A stretch of 64,000 bases of DNA from Bradyrhizobium betae (GTDB lineage Bacteria; Pseudomonadota; Alphaproteobacteria; Rhizobiales; Xanthobacteraceae), in contig NZ_CP044543.1 of NCBI RefSeq assembly GCF_008932115.1, positions 3,354,501 through 3,418,500 on the forward strand. The letters run 5' to 3'. This document shows positions 49,565 to 61,720 of this stretch, in pieces. Below the pieces are notes generated by a model, which was not told where the DNA came from, ran no database searches, and saw only the letters and a program-made list of their open reading frames with translations. Made by a program: the position numbers and the translations under genes. Each line of letters opens with the position of its first letter. Positions within the stretch are counted from its first letter, which is position 1.

Positions 49565-50209
49565 ATGCACATAGCCGTGTTGATGCTCGCTTTGATGACA
49601 ATTGCGACAGCGCCGTCGGCACAAGCACAGCCGGCCGCCAAGCCGATCAAGCTGGTGGTCCTCGGCGATTCCTTGAGTGCCGGCCTTGGCCTCCCAGCCC
49701 AGGAGGCATTCCCCACCAAGCTTCAAAAAGCCTTGCAGGCCAAAGGTATAGCCATCGACATGACCAATGCCGGGGTGTCCGGCGACACCTCGTCCGGCGG
49801 CCGCGACCGGCTCGATTGGTCAGTGCCTGATGGAACCGAGGGCGTAATCGTCGAGCTCGGCGCCAACGACGCGCTGCGCGGCATCGATCCCGACCTGACA
49901 CGGACCGCGCTGACCGACATCGTCACGCGTCTCAAGGCGCGCAGGATTGCGGTGATGCTGTGCGGCATGCTGGCGCCGCCGAATTACGGCGCCGAATACG
50001 CTGCTCGCTTCAATTCGATTTATCCTGATCTGGCGAAAAAATTCGAGGTGCCGCTGTATCCTTTCTTCCTCGACGGCGTCGCCGCCGACGCCAAGCTCAA
50101 CCAGGCCGACGGCATTCATCCGACCGCTGAAGGCGTCGACATCATCGTCGGCAACATCATGCCCACGGCGGAGGCATTCCTGCGCACCATAAGCGAGCAA
50201 CCGCATTGA
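49565..50209 (+). CDS. Arylesterase / TesA-like GDSL lysophospholipase
   Basis: 214-residue SGNH hydrolase, exported: signal peptide residues 1-21 ([17 protein letters not shown]). Block I is GDSLSAGLG with nucleophile S36, block [14 protein letters not shown] and block [10 protein letters not shown] with the catalytic D and H. Resembles TesA, a thioesterase I / protease I / lysophospholipase in E. coli. ATG 49565 is preferred; ATG 49508 would add an odd extension. Divergent from the YbbAP-type ABC genes, matching the conserved E. coli neighbourhood. Confidence 0.9.
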   Translation: MHIAVLMLALMTIATAPSAQAQPAAKPIKLVVLGDSLSAGLGLPAQEAFPTKLQKALQAKGIAIDMTNAGVSGDTSSGGRDRLDWSVPDGTEGVIVELGANDALRGIDPDLTRTALTDIVTRLKARRIAVMLCGMLAPPNYGAEYAARFNSIYPDLAKKFEVPLYPFFLDGVAADAKLNQADGIHPTAEGVDIIVGNIMPTAEAFLRTISEQPH

Positions 50210-50383
50210 AAAGCGGGCAGCGCTAACCCTAACGCCAACGGTTATCCCGTGAGTTCACGGGTCATGCTTCGCAGAGTCACACAAACGCGATAGGAATCAG
50301 GGTACCGGTGATTCGTCGCCGGCTCTAAAATTTGGATATGATCCTTCCCAGGGATCATGCCCAAGCATCGGGAGTACGAAACG

Positions 50384-50920
50384 ATGCCGCGTTTGTTCAC
50401 TGGTCTGGAAATCCCGGCCGAGGTCGGCCAGACGCTTTCCAATTTGCGAGGCGGCCTCCCCGGCGCCCGCTGGATCGATCCCGAAAATTATCACGTCACC
50501 CTGCGCTTCATCGGCGATATCGACGGCATGTCCGCCAACGAGATCGCCTCGATGCTGTTTCGCGTCGACCGCAAGCCGTTCGAGGTGAAGGTGCAGGGCC
50601 TGCAAAGCTTCGGCGGCCGCAAGCCGCGTGCGGTGGTCGCCACCATTGCGCCGAGCAAGCCGCTGATGGAATTGCAGGCCGAGCTCGAACGCATGATGCA
50701 GCGGATCGGCCTCAATCCCGAAGGCCGCAAGTTCATCCCGCACGTCACGCTGGCCCGTCTGCACGACGCCACCGACCGCGACGTCGCCGACTATCTCTCG
50801 CTGCGCGGCTACTTCCCGAGCAAGGCGTTCATGGCGGAACGTTTCGTCTTGTTTTCGTCGCGCGCATCGACCGGCGGTGGTCCGTATGTGGTCGAGGACG
50901 CGTACGAGCTGTGTGAGTAG
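50384..50920 (+). CDS. thpR: RNA 2',3'-cyclic phosphodiesterase
   Basis: 178-residue member of the 2H phosphoesterase superfamily (formerly LigT), hydrolysing 2',3'-cyclic phosphates on RNA. Both catalytic HxT motifs are present: H37-V-T in YHVTLRFIGD and H120-V-T in PHVTLARL. PRLFTGLEIPAEV begins the family. GGGAGTACGAA precedes ATG 50384. The region to 51079 holds a family E repeat. Confidence 0.93.
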   Translation: MPRLFTGLEIPAEVGQTLSNLRGGLPGARWIDPENYHVTLRFIGDIDGMSANEIASMLFRVDRKPFEVKVQGLQSFGGRKPRAVVATIAPSKPLMELQAELERMMQRIGLNPEGRKFIPHVTLARLHDATDRDVADYLSLRGYFPSKAFMAERFVLFSSRASTGGGPYVVEDAYELCE

Positions 50921-50925
50921 CACTG

Positions 50926-51015
50926 CTCTCGTGCCCCGGCTCTGCGCAGCAGCCATAGCGCGTTGAAGACGCGCGTGACCGCGCTGTTGCACGCTGCAGC
51001 GCGTCCGGGACACGG
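50926..51015. repeat. Palindromic intergenic repeat, family E
   Basis: CTCTCGTGCCCCGGCTCTGC at the left, GCAGCGCGTCCGGGACACGG at the right, with GCGCAGCAGCC and GCACGCTGCAGCGC inner arms. Related to 28415-28553. Confidence 0.78.
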
Positions 51016-51079
51016 AACGCATACCCCGTCCACCAATTGACGGCTTGCAATTTCCGCCGGTCTCTGGCGGTAAAGAGCC

Positions 51080-52264
51080 ATGCTCTCCACCCAAAATTCC
51101 TCATTCAGCGAAGCCTATCAGTCCCAGATCGCGTCCGGCGCGATCGAGGCCGATGCCGCGCAGGCAGAAGTCGCCGAGGCCTATACGGCGCTGGACCTGC
51201 GGCTTGCTAACTACAGCCCGAAGCGCAAGCAGGGCCTGTTCGCCCGTCTGTTCAGCAGCGACAAGGACGAGGCGCCGCACGGGCTCTACATCCATGGCGA
51301 GGTCGGCCGCGGCAAGACCATGCTGATGGATCTGTTCTTCCAGCACTCGACCGTCGAGCACAAGCGCCGCGCGCATTTCCACGAGTTCATGGCCGACGTG
51401 CACGAGCGCATCTACGACTATCGCCAAGGCATCGCGCGCGGCGAGATCGCCGATGGCGACGTCATCGGGCTGACCGCGAACGCGATCTTCGAGGAGAGCT
51501 GGCTGCTCTGCTTCGACGAATTCCACGTCACCGACATCGCCGACGCGATGATCCTGGGACGCCTGTTCGCCCAATTGTTCGAGCTCGGCACGGTGGTGGT
51601 CGCGACCTCCAACGTCGCACCCGACGATCTCTACAAGGGCGGCTTGAACCGTTCGCTGTTCCTGCCCTTCATCAAGCAGATCACCGACCACATGGACGTG
51701 GCGCGGCTCGATGCACGCACCGACTTCCGGCTGGAGAAGCTTCAGGGCGTGCCGATGTGGCTGACGCCGGCCGACAGCGATGCGGACGCCGCGCTCGACC
51801 GCGCCTGGTCGAGGATGTCGGGCGGCGCCAGATGCAAGTCGCGCGATATTCTGATCAAGGGCCGCATCCTGCACGTGCCGTGCTCGGCCCATGGCGTGGC
51901 GCGGTTCTCGTTCGCCGATCTCTGCGAGAAGCCGCTCGGCGCATCCGATTACCTCAGGCTGGCGCACGACTACCACACCATCCTGGTCGACCATATTCCA
52001 GTGATGGACCTCTCCCAGCGCAATTCCGCCAAGCGCTTCATCACGCTGATCGACGCGCTCTATGACAATGCCGTGAAGCTGATGGCCTCGGCCGACGCCA
52101 ACCCGATCTCGCTGTACCTCGCCAACGATGGCAACGAGGCCAACGAGTTCAAGCGGACGGCCTCGCGCCTGATCGAAATGAGCTCGGAATCCTATCTGGC
52201 GCTGGCGCACGGCCGCAAGGATTCCACCGCCTCGGGCTCGACCAAGGGCCTGGTGGAGACTTAA
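51080..52264 (+). CDS. zapE: Cell division protein ZapE (AFG1-like ATPase)
   Basis: 394-residue P-loop ATPase that binds the Z ring and destabilises FtsZ polymers in E. coli; related to mitochondrial AFG1/LACE1. Walker A is GEVGRGKT at 73-80, Walker B LLCFDEFHVTDIADAMILG, and sensor ATSNVAPDDLY. RAHFHEFMADVHERI and NRSLFLPFIKQI are family blocks. ATG 51080; the Walker A position agrees with the family. It precedes mdh by 260 bases, an order seen in many alphaproteobacteria. Confidence 0.94.
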   Translation: MLSTQNSSFSEAYQSQIASGAIEADAAQAEVAEAYTALDLRLANYSPKRKQGLFARLFSSDKDEAPHGLYIHGEVGRGKTMLMDLFFQHSTVEHKRRAHFHEFMADVHERIYDYRQGIARGEIADGDVIGLTANAIFEESWLLCFDEFHVTDIADAMILGRLFAQLFELGTVVVATSNVAPDDLYKGGLNRSLFLPFIKQITDHMDVARLDARTDFRLEKLQGVPMWLTPADSDADAALDRAWSRMSGGARCKSRDILIKGRILHVPCSAHGVARFSFADLCEKPLGASDYLRLAHDYHTILVDHIPVMDLSQRNSAKRFITLIDALYDNAVKLMASADANPISLYLANDGNEANEFKRTASRLIEMSSESYLALAHGRKDSTASGSTKGLVET

Positions 52265-52289
52265 GTCCTATTTCACCATCTTCTCCGGT

Positions 52290-53492
<1,203 letters not shown>

Positions 53493-53505
53493 GGCGCAAA
53501 CAATC

Positions 53506-53536
53506 CCGCCGAAGATCGAAAACCGGTCTTCGGCGG
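53506..53536 (+). terminator. Hairpin after mdh, probable terminator
   Basis: CCGCCGAAGA (53506-53515) pairs with TCTTCGGCGG (53527-53536), followed by TTTC. The T-run is short, so it may only weaken read-through into sucC. Confidence 0.6.
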
Positions 53537-53712
53537 TTTCATGTCCGGGGCCCGCCAAATCCTAGTTTGAGGCTGGGCGGGTTCCGGTTCGAAAGTCCAG
53601 AGATCTCGATGTCAGAGAATCCGGGTTGCAGTTCCTGTGGTATATGGTATGCCAGCCACAAAACTGAGGTGGGCCCTTGCGGACACCGCCCGCGGGTTCA
53701 GGGAGCGACCAT

Positions 53713-54909
53713 ATGAATATCCATGAATATCAGGCCAAAGCGCTGCTGAACGAGTTCGGCGTGGCGATCTCCAAGGGCGTTCCGGTCCTGAAGGCGGCCG
53801 ACGCGGAAGCCGCCGCCAAGGCGCTCCCGGGCCCGGTCTGGGTGGTGAAGAGCCAGATCCACGCTGGCGGCCGCGGCAAGGGCAAGTTCAAGGAAGCCTC
53901 CGCCGGCGACAAGGGCGGCGTCCGCATCGCCAAGTCGGCCGCCGAGGTTACCGAATTCGCCAAGCAGATGCTCGGCGCCACGCTGGTGACGATCCAGACC
54001 GGCCCCGCCGGCAAGCAGGTCAACCGCCTCTACATCGAGGACGGCTCCGACATCGACAAGGAATTCTATCTCTCGATCCTGGTCGACCGCGAGACCTCGC
54101 GCGTCTCGTTCGTGGTGTCGACCGAAGGCGGCGTCAACATCGAGGACGTCGCGCACAACAGCCCTGAGAAGATCGTCACCTTCTCGATCGATCCCGCGAC
54201 CGGCATCATGGGCCATCACGGCCGCACCGTCGCCAACGCGCTGAAACTCACGGGCGACCTCGCCAAGCAGGCCGAGAAGCTGACCGCGCAGCTCTATGCC
54301 GCCTTCGTCGCCAAGGACATGGCGATGCTGGAGATCAACCCGCTGGTCGTGACCAAGCAGGGCCAGCTCCGCGTGCTCGATGCCAAGGTGTCGTTCGACG
54401 ACAATTCGCTGTTCCGTCATCCCGAAGTGCTCGCGCTGCGCGACGAGACCGAGGAAGACGCCAAGGAAATCGAGGCGTCGAAACACGACCTCAACTACGT
54501 CACGCTCGACGGCAATATCGGCTGCATGGTCAATGGCGCCGGTCTCGCCATGGCGACGATGGACATCATCAAGCTCTACGGCATGGCGCCGGCGAACTTT
54601 CTCGACGTCGGCGGCAGCGCCAGCAAGGAGAAGGTCGCGGCCGCGTTCAAGATCATCACCGCCGATCCCAACGTGAAGGGCATCCTGGTCAACATCTTCG
54701 GTGGTATCATGAAGTGCGACGTGATCGCCGAGGGCGTCACCGCCGCGGTGCGCGAGGTCGGCCTCAGCGTGCCGCTGGTGGTCCGCCTCGAAGGCACCAA
54801 TGTCGAGCTCGGCAAGAAGATCATCAATGAATCCGGCCTGAACGTGGTGCCGGCCGACAATCTCGATGACGCCGCGCAGAAGATCGTGAAGGCCGTCAAG
54901 GGAGGCTGA
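53713..54909 (+). CDS. sucC: Succinyl-CoA synthetase beta subunit
   Basis: ATP-grasp subunit of succinyl-CoA synthetase, 398 residues. [17 protein letters not shown] is the conserved N-terminus, [18 protein letters not shown] forms the grasp, and the C-terminal domain includes [18 protein letters not shown] and [25 protein letters not shown] before ATG 53713 sets the start. sucD is in the same operon, but a small gene separates them. Confidence 0.97.
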   Translation: MNIHEYQAKALLNEFGVAISKGVPVLKAADAEAAAKALPGPVWVVKSQIHAGGRGKGKFKEASAGDKGGVRIAKSAAEVTEFAKQMLGATLVTIQTGPAGKQVNRLYIEDGSDIDKEFYLSILVDRETSRVSFVVSTEGGVNIEDVAHNSPEKIVTFSIDPATGIMGHHGRTVANALKLTGDLAKQAEKLTAQLYAAFVAKDMAMLEINPLVVTKQGQLRVLDAKVSFDDNSLFRHPEVLALRDETEEDAKEIEASKHDLNYVTLDGNIGCMVNGAGLAMATMDIIKLYGMAPANFLDVGGSASKEKVAAAFKIITADPNVKGILVNIFGGIMKCDVIAEGVTAAVREVGLSVPLVVRLEGTNVELGKKIINESGLNVVPADNLDDAAQKIVKAVKGG

Positions 54910-54913
54910 GGCC

Positions 54914-55393
54914 ATGACCCAGGACCATCTCGCCGCATCATCCCCGCTTGCAGAGCACGCGCGTCTCGCCGCGTTCGCTGGCGAGTGGGACGGCGAAGAG
55001 GTGGTCTTCCCGTCGCGCTGGGCGGAGGGTGGGCCCGCCACCTCTCACGTCCACGCGCGCATGGATCTCAACGGATTCTATCTGATCCAGGACGCGGTGC
55101 AGATGCGCGGCGGCAAGCAGAGCTTTGCCACCCATGGCCTCTTCACCTACGACCGCGATGACCGGACCTACAAATTGTTCTGGTACGATTCGCTCGGCTA
55201 TACGCCGCCATCGCCCGCTTCCGGCGGGTGGGTCGGCAAGACCCTGACGCTGGTGCGCGGCTCGCTCCGCGGCAATGCGCGCCACGTCTACGAAATCATC
55301 GACGACAATTCCTATTCGTTGAAGATCCAGTTCTCGCCGGACGCGGAAGGCTGGGCCGACGTGCTCACCGGCGTCTACCGCCGCATCCACTGA
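54914..55393 (+). CDS. DUF1579-like protein inserted between sucC and sucD
   Basis: 159-residue protein with a lipocalin-like beta-barrel appearance, related to DUF1579: the N-terminal [16 protein letters not shown], then [13 protein letters not shown] and [23 protein letters not shown], and [15 protein letters not shown]. No signal peptide. It starts 4 bases after the sucC stop and ends 34 bases before sucD, so it is part of the operon. Such domains often bind small ligands, but no function is known and no link to succinyl-CoA is shown. Confidence 0.8.
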   Translation: MTQDHLAASSPLAEHARLAAFAGEWDGEEVVFPSRWAEGGPATSHVHARMDLNGFYLIQDAVQMRGGKQSFATHGLFTYDRDDRTYKLFWYDSLGYTPPSPASGGWVGKTLTLVRGSLRGNARHVYEIIDDNSYSLKIQFSPDAEGWADVLTGVYRRIH

Positions 55394-55427
55394 CCTCTCA
55401 CTCGTTAGTTTCGCGAAAGCAGACCTC

Positions 55428-56312
55428 ATGTCCATCCTGATCGACAAGAACACCAAGGTCATCTGCCAGGGCTTCACCGGCAAGAACGGCACCTTCCACT
55501 CGGAGGCCGCGATTGCCTACGGCACCAAGATGGTCGGCGGCACCTCGCCGGGCAAAGGCGGCTCGACTCATCTGGGCCTGCCGGTGTTCGACACCGTGCG
55601 CGAGGCGCGTGAGAAGACCGGCGCCGATGCGTCGGTGATCTACGTGCCGCCGCCGGGCGCGGCGGATGCGATCTGCGAGGCCATCGACGCCGAGATCCCG
55701 CTGATCGTCTGCATCACCGAAGGCATTCCGGTTCTCGACATGGTGCGCGTGAAGCGCTCGCTGGCCGGTTCCAAGTCGCGCCTGATCGGGCCGAACTGCC
55801 CGGGCGTCATGACCGCCGGCGAGTGCAAGATCGGCATCATGCCCGCCAACATCTTCAAGACCGGCTCCGTCGGCATCGTCTCCCGCTCCGGCACGCTGAC
55901 CTATGAAGCGGTGTTCCAGACCTCCCAGGAGGGCCTCGGCCAGACCACCGCGGTCGGCATCGGTGGCGACCCGGTCAAGGGAACCGAGTTCATCGACGTG
56001 CTGGAAATGCTGCTCGCCGACCCCAAGACCGAATCGATCATCATGATCGGTGAGATCGGCGGTTCCGCCGAGGAAGACGCCGCCCAGTTCCTCAAGGACG
56101 AGGCCAAGCGCGGTCGCAAGAAGCCGATGGTCGGTTTCATCGCCGGCGTGACCGCACCTCCCGGCCGCCGCATGGGCCATGCCGGCGCGATCATTTCGGG
56201 CGGCAAGGGCGACGCCGGTTCCAAGACCGACGCGATGAAATCGGCAGGGATTACAGTGTCGCCGTCTCCCGCCCGCCTCGGTCACACGCTTGCCGAAAAA
56301 TTGAAGGCCTAA
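55428..56312 (+). CDS. sucD: Succinyl-CoA synthetase alpha subunit
   Basis: CoA-binding and phosphohistidine subunit, 294 residues. The CoA site [15 protein letters not shown] is near the N-terminus; the phosphorylated histidine is H251 in [11 protein letters not shown], and [12 protein letters not shown] and [17 protein letters not shown] are conserved. Works with SucC to form succinate and ATP/GTP from succinyl-CoA. sucA follows after 137 bases. Confidence 0.97.
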   Translation: MSILIDKNTKVICQGFTGKNGTFHSEAAIAYGTKMVGGTSPGKGGSTHLGLPVFDTVREAREKTGADASVIYVPPPGAADAICEAIDAEIPLIVCITEGIPVLDMVRVKRSLAGSKSRLIGPNCPGVMTAGECKIGIMPANIFKTGSVGIVSRSGTLTYEAVFQTSQEGLGQTTAVGIGGDPVKGTEFIDVLEMLLADPKTESIIMIGEIGGSAEEDAAQFLKDEAKRGRKKPMVGFIAGVTAPPGRRMGHAGAIISGGKGDAGSKTDAMKSAGITVSPSPARLGHTLAEKLKA

Positions 56313-56449
56313 TTCACTCCTTCGTACTTTTCCGGGCGAAGTTTCGCAGCAAATAGGGTAAATGGTGCCTGTCGCGTCGAGCCTCTGCCGGGGAGCTCGA
56401 CGCCAGCGCCGTTTGTTATGCGCGAACCGAAATCGCCAGGAACTCAAGT

Positions 56450-59416
56450 ATGTCTCGCCAGGACGCGAACGCAGCCTTTGCCCTTTCCTCCTTTTTGCAG
56501 GGCACCAACGCCACCTACATCGACGAAATCTACGCTCGCTACGAGAAGGATCCGTCCTCGGTCGACGCCGAGTGGCAGGAGTTCTTCAAAAGCCTGAAGG
56601 ACCAGCCGGACGACGTCCGCAAGAACGCCCAGGGCCCGTCCTGGGAGCGCGCCAACTGGCCGCTGATCCCGCAGGACGATCTCACCTCCGCCCTCGACGG
56701 CAACTGGGCCGAAGTCGAGAAGGCTGTCGGCGCCAAGATCGCCGCCAAGGCGCAGGCCAAAGGCGACAAGGGCGCTGATTTCTCTTCCGCCGACCTGCTG
56801 CAGGCCACGCGCGACTCCGTCCGCGCGCTGATGCTGATCCGCTCCTATCGCATGCGCGGCCACTTCCACGCCAAGCTCGATCCGCTCGGCATCGAAGCCC
56901 CGCGCAATCGCGAGGAGCTCGACCCGCGCACCTACGGCTTCAGCGAAGCCGATTTCGACCGCAAGATCTTCCTCGATCACGTGCTCGGTCTCGAATATGC
57001 CAGCCTGCGCGAGATCACCGCACTTTGCGAGCGCACCTACTGCCAGACGCTCGGCGTCGAGTTCATGCACATCAGCAACGCCGCGCAGAAGGCCTGGATT
57101 CAGGAGCGCATCGAGGGGCTGGACAAGGAAATCTCGTTCACCCGCGAGGGTCGCCGTGCGATCCTGATGAAGCTGGTCGAAGCCGAAGGCTTCGAAAAGT
57201 TCTGCGATACCAAGTTCACCGGCACCAAGCGCTTCGGCCTCGACGGCGGTGAATCGCTGATCCCCGCGCTCGAGCAGATCATCAAGCGCGGCGGCAATCT
57301 CGGCGTGAAGGAAGTCGTGCTCGGCATGCCGCATCGCGGCCGCCTCAACGTGCTGACGCAGGTGATGGGCAAGGCCCATCGCGCGCTGTTCCACGAATTC
57401 AAGGGCGGCTCGGCCAATCCCGATGCGGTCGAAGGCTCGGGCGACGTCAAGTACCATCTCGGCGCGTCCTCGGACCGCGAGTTCGACGGCAACCGCATCC
57501 ACCTGTCGCTCACCGCCAATCCCTCGCATCTCGAGATCGTCGATCCCGTGGTGCTCGGAAAAGTCCGCGCCAAGCAGGACCAGCACGGCGATCCGCCGGA
57601 CCAGCGCATCTCGGTGATGCCGCTGCTGATGCACGGCGATGCCGCGTTCGCAGGCCAAGGCGTGGTCGCGGAATGCTTCGGCCTGTCCGACCTGAAGGGC
57701 TACCGCACCGGCGGCTCCGTGCACTTCATCGTCAACAACCAGATCGGCTTCACCACCTATCCGCGCTACTCGCGCTCCTCGCCCTATCCGTCGGATGTGG
57801 CGAAGATGATCGACGCGCCGATCTTCCACGTGAACGGCGACGATCCGGAAGCCGTCGTGTTCGCGGCCAAGGTCGCGACCGAGTTCCGGCAGAAATTCCA
57901 CAAGCCTGTTGTCATCGACATGTTCTGCTATCGCAGGCATGGCCACAACGAAGGCGACGAGCCGGCTTTCACCCAGCCGGTGATGTACAAGAAGATCGCG
58001 GCCCATCCGTCCACGCTCGAGCTTTATTCGCGCCGCCTCGTCAGCGAAGGCGTGATGACCCAGGGCGAGGTCGACAAGGCCAAGGCCGACTGGCGCGCCC
58101 GGCTCGATGCCGAGTTCGAGGCCGGCACCTCCTACAAGCCGAACAAGGCCGACTGGCTCGACGGCAAGTGGGCGGGCTTCAAGATAGCGGACCAGGAAGA
58201 GGACGCGCGCCGCGGCGTCACCGGCGTCGACCTGCCGATCCTGAAGGACATCGGCCGCAAGATCACCAAGGTGCCGGACGGTTTCCGCGTCCACCGCACC
58301 ATCCAGCGCTTCCTCGAAAACCGCTCCAAGGCGATCGACGGCGGCACGGGTATCGACTGGGCGACCGGCGAGGCGCTGGCGTTCTGCACGCTGCTCAACG
58401 AGAACCACCACGTCCGCCTGTCGGGCCAGGATTCGGAGCGCGGCACCTTCTCGCAGCGCCACTCGGTCCTGATCGACCAGGAAGACGAGAGCCGCTACAC
58501 GCCGTTCAACCATCTCGGCAACGAGCAGGGCCATTACGAGGTCATCAACTCGCTGCTGTCGGAAGAGGCCGTGCTTGGTTTCGAATACGGCTACTCGCTC
58601 GCCGAGCCGAACACGCTGACGCTGTGGGAAGCCCAGTTCGGCGACTTCGCCAACGGCGCGCAGGTCGTGTTCGACCAGTTCATCTCCTCGGGCGAGCGCA
58701 AATGGCTGCGCATGTCCGGTCTCGTCTGCCTCTTGCCGCACGGCTATGAGGGCCAGGGACCGGAGCACTCCTCGGCGCGTCTCGAGCGCTATCTGCAGAT
58801 GTGCGCCGAAGACAACATGCAGGTGGTCTATCCGACCACGCCGGCGAACTACTTCCACGTGCTGCGTCGCCAGCTGCATCGCGAGATCCGCAAGCCGCTG
58901 ATCGTGATGACGCCGAAGTCGCTGCTGCGTCACAAGCGGGCGGTATCGCGTCTCGAGGAGCTCGCCAAGGGAACGACGTTCCATCGCATCCTGTACGATG
59001 ACGCCCAGATGCTGCCGAGCGAGGCGGTCAAGCTCGTCCCCGACGAGAAGATCCGCCGCATCGTGCTCTGCTCGGGCAAGGTCTATTACGACCTCTACGA
59101 GGAGCGCGAGAAGCGCGGCATCGACGACATCTACCTGATGCGCGTCGAGCAGCTCTATCCGGTGCCGCTGAAGGCGCTGGTCGCGGAGCTGTCCCGCTTC
59201 AAGAAGGCGGAAGTGATCTGGTGCCAGGAAGAGCCGCGCAACATGGGCGCGTGGCACTTCATCGAGCCCTATCTGGAATGGGTGCTGAACCAGGTGAACG
59301 GCGTCAGCCGGCGTCCGCGTTATGTCGGCCGCGCCGCTTCCGCCGCGACCGCCACTGGTCTGATGTCCAAGCATCAGGCGCAGTTGAAGGCGTTCCTGGA
59401 CGAAGCACTGAGCTAA
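56450..59416 (+). CDS. sucA: 2-oxoglutarate dehydrogenase E1 component
   Basis: Thiamine diphosphate-dependent decarboxylase of the 2-oxoglutarate dehydrogenase complex, 988 residues, full length. [19 protein letters not shown] is the E1o N-terminal helix; the ThDP region includes [25 protein letters not shown] and [29 protein letters not shown] is in the transketolase domain. It feeds succinyl groups to SucB. The start ATG 56450 begins at the family N-terminus. Confidence 0.97.
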   Translation: MSRQDANAAFALSSFLQGTNATYIDEIYARYEKDPSSVDAEWQEFFKSLKDQPDDVRKNAQGPSWERANWPLIPQDDLTSALDGNWAEVEKAVGAKIAAKAQAKGDKGADFSSADLLQATRDSVRALMLIRSYRMRGHFHAKLDPLGIEAPRNREELDPRTYGFSEADFDRKIFLDHVLGLEYASLREITALCERTYCQTLGVEFMHISNAAQKAWIQERIEGLDKEISFTREGRRAILMKLVEAEGFEKFCDTKFTGTKRFGLDGGESLIPALEQIIKRGGNLGVKEVVLGMPHRGRLNVLTQVMGKAHRALFHEFKGGSANPDAVEGSGDVKYHLGASSDREFDGNRIHLSLTANPSHLEIVDPVVLGKVRAKQDQHGDPPDQRISVMPLLMHGDAAFAGQGVVAECFGLSDLKGYRTGGSVHFIVNNQIGFTTYPRYSRSSPYPSDVAKMIDAPIFHVNGDDPEAVVFAAKVATEFRQKFHKPVVIDMFCYRRHGHNEGDEPAFTQPVMYKKIAAHPSTLELYSRRLVSEGVMTQGEVDKAKADWRARLDAEFEAGTSYKPNKADWLDGKWAGFKIADQEEDARRGVTGVDLPILKDIGRKITKVPDGFRVHRTIQRFLENRSKAIDGGTGIDWATGEALAFCTLLNENHHVRLSGQDSERGTFSQRHSVLIDQEDESRYTPFNHLGNEQGHYEVINSLLSEEAVLGFEYGYSLAEPNTLTLWEAQFGDFANGAQVVFDQFISSGERKWLRMSGLVCLLPHGYEGQGPEHSSARLERYLQMCAEDNMQVVYPTTPANYFHVLRRQLHREIRKPLIVMTPKSLLRHKRAVSRLEELAKGTTFHRILYDDAQMLPSEAVKLVPDEKIRRIVLCSGKVYYDLYEEREKRGIDDIYLMRVEQLYPVPLKALVAELSRFKKAEVIWCQEEPRNMGAWHFIEPYLEWVLNQVNGVSRRPRYVGRAASAATATGLMSKHQAQLKAFLDEALS

Positions 59417-59432
59417 TAAGTGTTTTAGGACG

Positions 59433-59552
59433 CTGTCATGCCCCGCGAAGGCGGGGCATCCAGTACTCCGCGGCGTTTGTGTTCATCACGGTCGTCACGG
59501 CGTACTGGATCGCCCGCCCCCGTGCGCAACTGCGCACAAGGCGGGCGATGAC
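59433..59552. repeat. Palindromic repeat, family A, inside the sucA-sucB operon
   Basis: CATGCCCCGCGAAGGCGGGGCAT on the left (outline), core CCAGTACTCCGCGG ... TACTGGATCG. The right hairpin carries a near-copy of the 16-mer palindrome, GTGCGCAACTGCGCAC (59522-59537), between CGCCCGCC and GGCGGGCG. It occupies most of the 182-base sucA-sucB gap. Confidence 0.87.
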
Positions 59553-59598
59553 ATTTATGAATCACGACCGCATTGGCGATCTCCTTAAGGAAAAGACC

Positions 59599-60846
59599 AT
59601 GACTGAAATTCGTGTGCCGACGCTCGGCGAATCCGTCACCGAGGCCACCATCGGCCGCTGGTTCAAGAAGGCCGGTGACGCCGTCGCCGTCGACGAGCCC
59701 TTGGTGGAGCTCGAGACCGACAAGGTCACCATCGAAGTCCCCGCGCCCTCCGCCGGCACGCTGAGCGAGATCATCGCTGCCGATGGCACGACCGTCGCGG
59801 TCGGCGCGCTGCTCGGCCAGATCACCGACGGCGCCGGCGCTGCGAAGCCTGCCGCGGCGCCCGCCAAGCCCGCCGCTGCCGCTCCCGCCGCTGCTGCGGC
59901 TCCCGCGCCTGCCCCGGCCCCGGCCGCGAAGGCGCCGCCGGCCGACGCGCCGCTCGCCCCGTCCGTTCGCAAGCTCTCCGCCGAGACCGGCGTCGATGCC
60001 TCGACCGTGCCGGGCTCCGGCAAGGACGGGCGCGTCACCAAGGGCGACATGTTAGCTGCGATCGAGCGTGCGGCCTCCGCGCCGACCCCGGTCAACCAGC
60101 CCGCCGCCGCCGTGCAGGTGCGCACCGCCTCGCCGGCCGATGACGCCGCCCGCGAAGAGCGCGTCAAGATGACCCGCCTGCGCCAGACCATCGCGCGCCG
60201 CCTCAAGGACGTGCAGAACACCGCCGCGATGCTCACGACCTTCAACGAGGTCGACATGACCAACGTCATGGCGCTGCGCGCGCACTACAAGGATGCGTTC
60301 GAGAAGAAGCACGGCTCCAAGCTCGGTTTCATGGGCTTCTTCGCCAAGGCCGTCGTGCAGGCGCTGAAGGACATCCCGGCCGTCAACGCCGAGATCGACG
60401 GCACCGACCTGATCTACAAGAACTACTACCACATCGGCGTCGCCGTCGGCACCGACAAGGGCCTCGTCGTGCCTGTCGTGCGCGACTGCGACAACAAGTC
60501 GATCGCCGACATCGAGAAGGGCATCGCCGATTTCGGCCGCCGCGCCCGTGACGGCCAGCTCAAGATCGACGAGATGCAGGGCGGCACCTTCACCATCACC
60601 AATGGCGGCATCTACGGCTCGCTGATGTCGACCCCGATCCTGAACGCGCCGCAGTCCGGCATTCTCGGCATGCACAAGATCCAGGAGCGCCCGATGGTCG
60701 TCGGCGGCAAGGTCGAGGTCCGCCCGATGATGTATCTGGCGCTGTCCTACGATCACCGCGTCATCGACGGCAAGGAAGCCGTCACCTTCCTGGTGCGCGT
60801 CAAGGAGAGCCTGGAAGACCCGGCGCGTCTGGTGCTCGATCTCTGA
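59599..60846 (+). CDS. sucB: 2-oxoglutarate dehydrogenase E2, dihydrolipoyl succinyltransferase
   Basis: 415 residues. Lipoyl domain with the lipoylated K42 in [13 protein letters not shown], then an Ala/Pro linker (residues ~75-115), the E1/E3-binding domain ([15 protein letters not shown]) and the catalytic domain with H386-x-x-x-D390-G in [22 protein letters not shown] precedes ATG 59599, which removes the long spurious N-terminus of the frame. Core of the 2-oxoglutarate dehydrogenase complex. Confidence 0.96.
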   Translation: MTEIRVPTLGESVTEATIGRWFKKAGDAVAVDEPLVELETDKVTIEVPAPSAGTLSEIIAADGTTVAVGALLGQITDGAGAAKPAAAPAKPAAAAPAAAAAPAPAPAPAAKAPPADAPLAPSVRKLSAETGVDASTVPGSGKDGRVTKGDMLAAIERAASAPTPVNQPAAAVQVRTASPADDAAREERVKMTRLRQTIARRLKDVQNTAAMLTTFNEVDMTNVMALRAHYKDAFEKKHGSKLGFMGFFAKAVVQALKDIPAVNAEIDGTDLIYKNYYHIGVAVGTDKGLVVPVVRDCDNKSIADIEKGIADFGRRARDGQLKIDEMQGGTFTITNGGIYGSLMSTPILNAPQSGILGMHKIQERPMVVGGKVEVRPMMYLALSYDHRVIDGKEAVTFLVRVKESLEDPARLVLDL

Positions 60847-60913
60847 TCCCTAGTGCCTTGCGAGCGCCGTCGCCCATTGGCGCGACGGCGCGTGTCGAAC
60901 CATGGAGGCTGGC

Positions 60914-61663
60914 GTGACGGATAAGGTCGTTGTCATCACCGGTGGCAGCCGCGGCATCGGGCGGGCGACCGCGATCGCGGCGGCCGCGCGCGGCTTCCGT
61001 GTCGTCGTCGGCTATGCCAGCAACAAGAAGGCCGCCGACGAGGTGGTCGGTCTGATCGAGGCCAGCAACGGCAAGGCCATCGCGGTGAAATGCGATGTCG
61101 CCGAGGAAAGCGACATCGTCGAGCTGTTCAAGCAAGCCGACAAGTTCGGCACGCTTGGCGCGCTCGTCAACAACGGCGGCATTGTCGGCACGAGCGGCGT
61201 GCGCGTTGACGAGATGTCGGCCGAGCGCATTCAGCGCGTCATGGCGGTCAACGTCACCGGCTCCATCCTCTGCGCGCGCGAGGCCGTGAAGCGGATGTCG
61301 ACCAAGCATGGCGGCAAGGGTGGCGTCATCGTCAACCTGTCGTCGGTCGCGGCCAAGCTCGGCGCGCCCAACACCTATGTCGACTATGCCGCGTCCAAGG
61401 GCGCGATCGATTCCTTCACCACCGGCCTCGGCTATGAGGTCGCAAACGAAGGCATTCGCGTTGCGGGCATTCGCCCCGGCCTGATCGATACCGAAATTCA
61501 CGCCTCGGGCGGCGAGCCCGACCGGCACCATCGTCTCGCCCATATGGTGCCGATGAAGCGCGTCGGGACCGCCGACGAGATTGCCAACGCCATCATCTGG
61601 CTGATGTCGGACGAGGCGTCCTACATCACCGCAGCCACTCTCGATGTGTCCGGCGGACGCTGA
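60914..61663 (+). CDS. SDR family oxidoreductase
   Basis: 249-residue short-chain dehydrogenase inserted between sucB and lpdA. Motifs: ITGGSRGIGRA at the N-terminus, NNGG in place of the usual NNAG, NLSSVAAK for the serine, and Y-x-x-x-K in DYAASKGA; C-terminal LDVSGGR. The start is taken as GTG 60914 because GGAGG lies 6 bases upstream; the ATG at 60902 overlaps that Shine-Dalgarno sequence. Resembles glucose- or 3-oxoacyl-type SDRs; the substrate is unknown. Confidence 0.88.
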   Translation: MTDKVVVITGGSRGIGRATAIAAAARGFRVVVGYASNKKAADEVVGLIEASNGKAIAVKCDVAEESDIVELFKQADKFGTLGALVNNGGIVGTSGVRVDEMSAERIQRVMAVNVTGSILCAREAVKRMSTKHGGKGGVIVNLSSVAAKLGAPNTYVDYAASKGAIDSFTTGLGYEVANEGIRVAGIRPGLIDTEIHASGGEPDRHHRLAHMVPMKRVGTADEIANAIIWLMSDEASYITAATLDVSGGR

Positions 61664-61720
61664 CGCGCCGCGCGGACGCTGACACATCCTCATCACGCTA
61701 AACCTACGGGACTCTCTCTC

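Noticed and set aside
53586..53605. GGTTCGAAAGTCC resembling a tRNA T-loop
   Set aside because: No matching anticodon arm, D arm or acceptor stem could be built around it.
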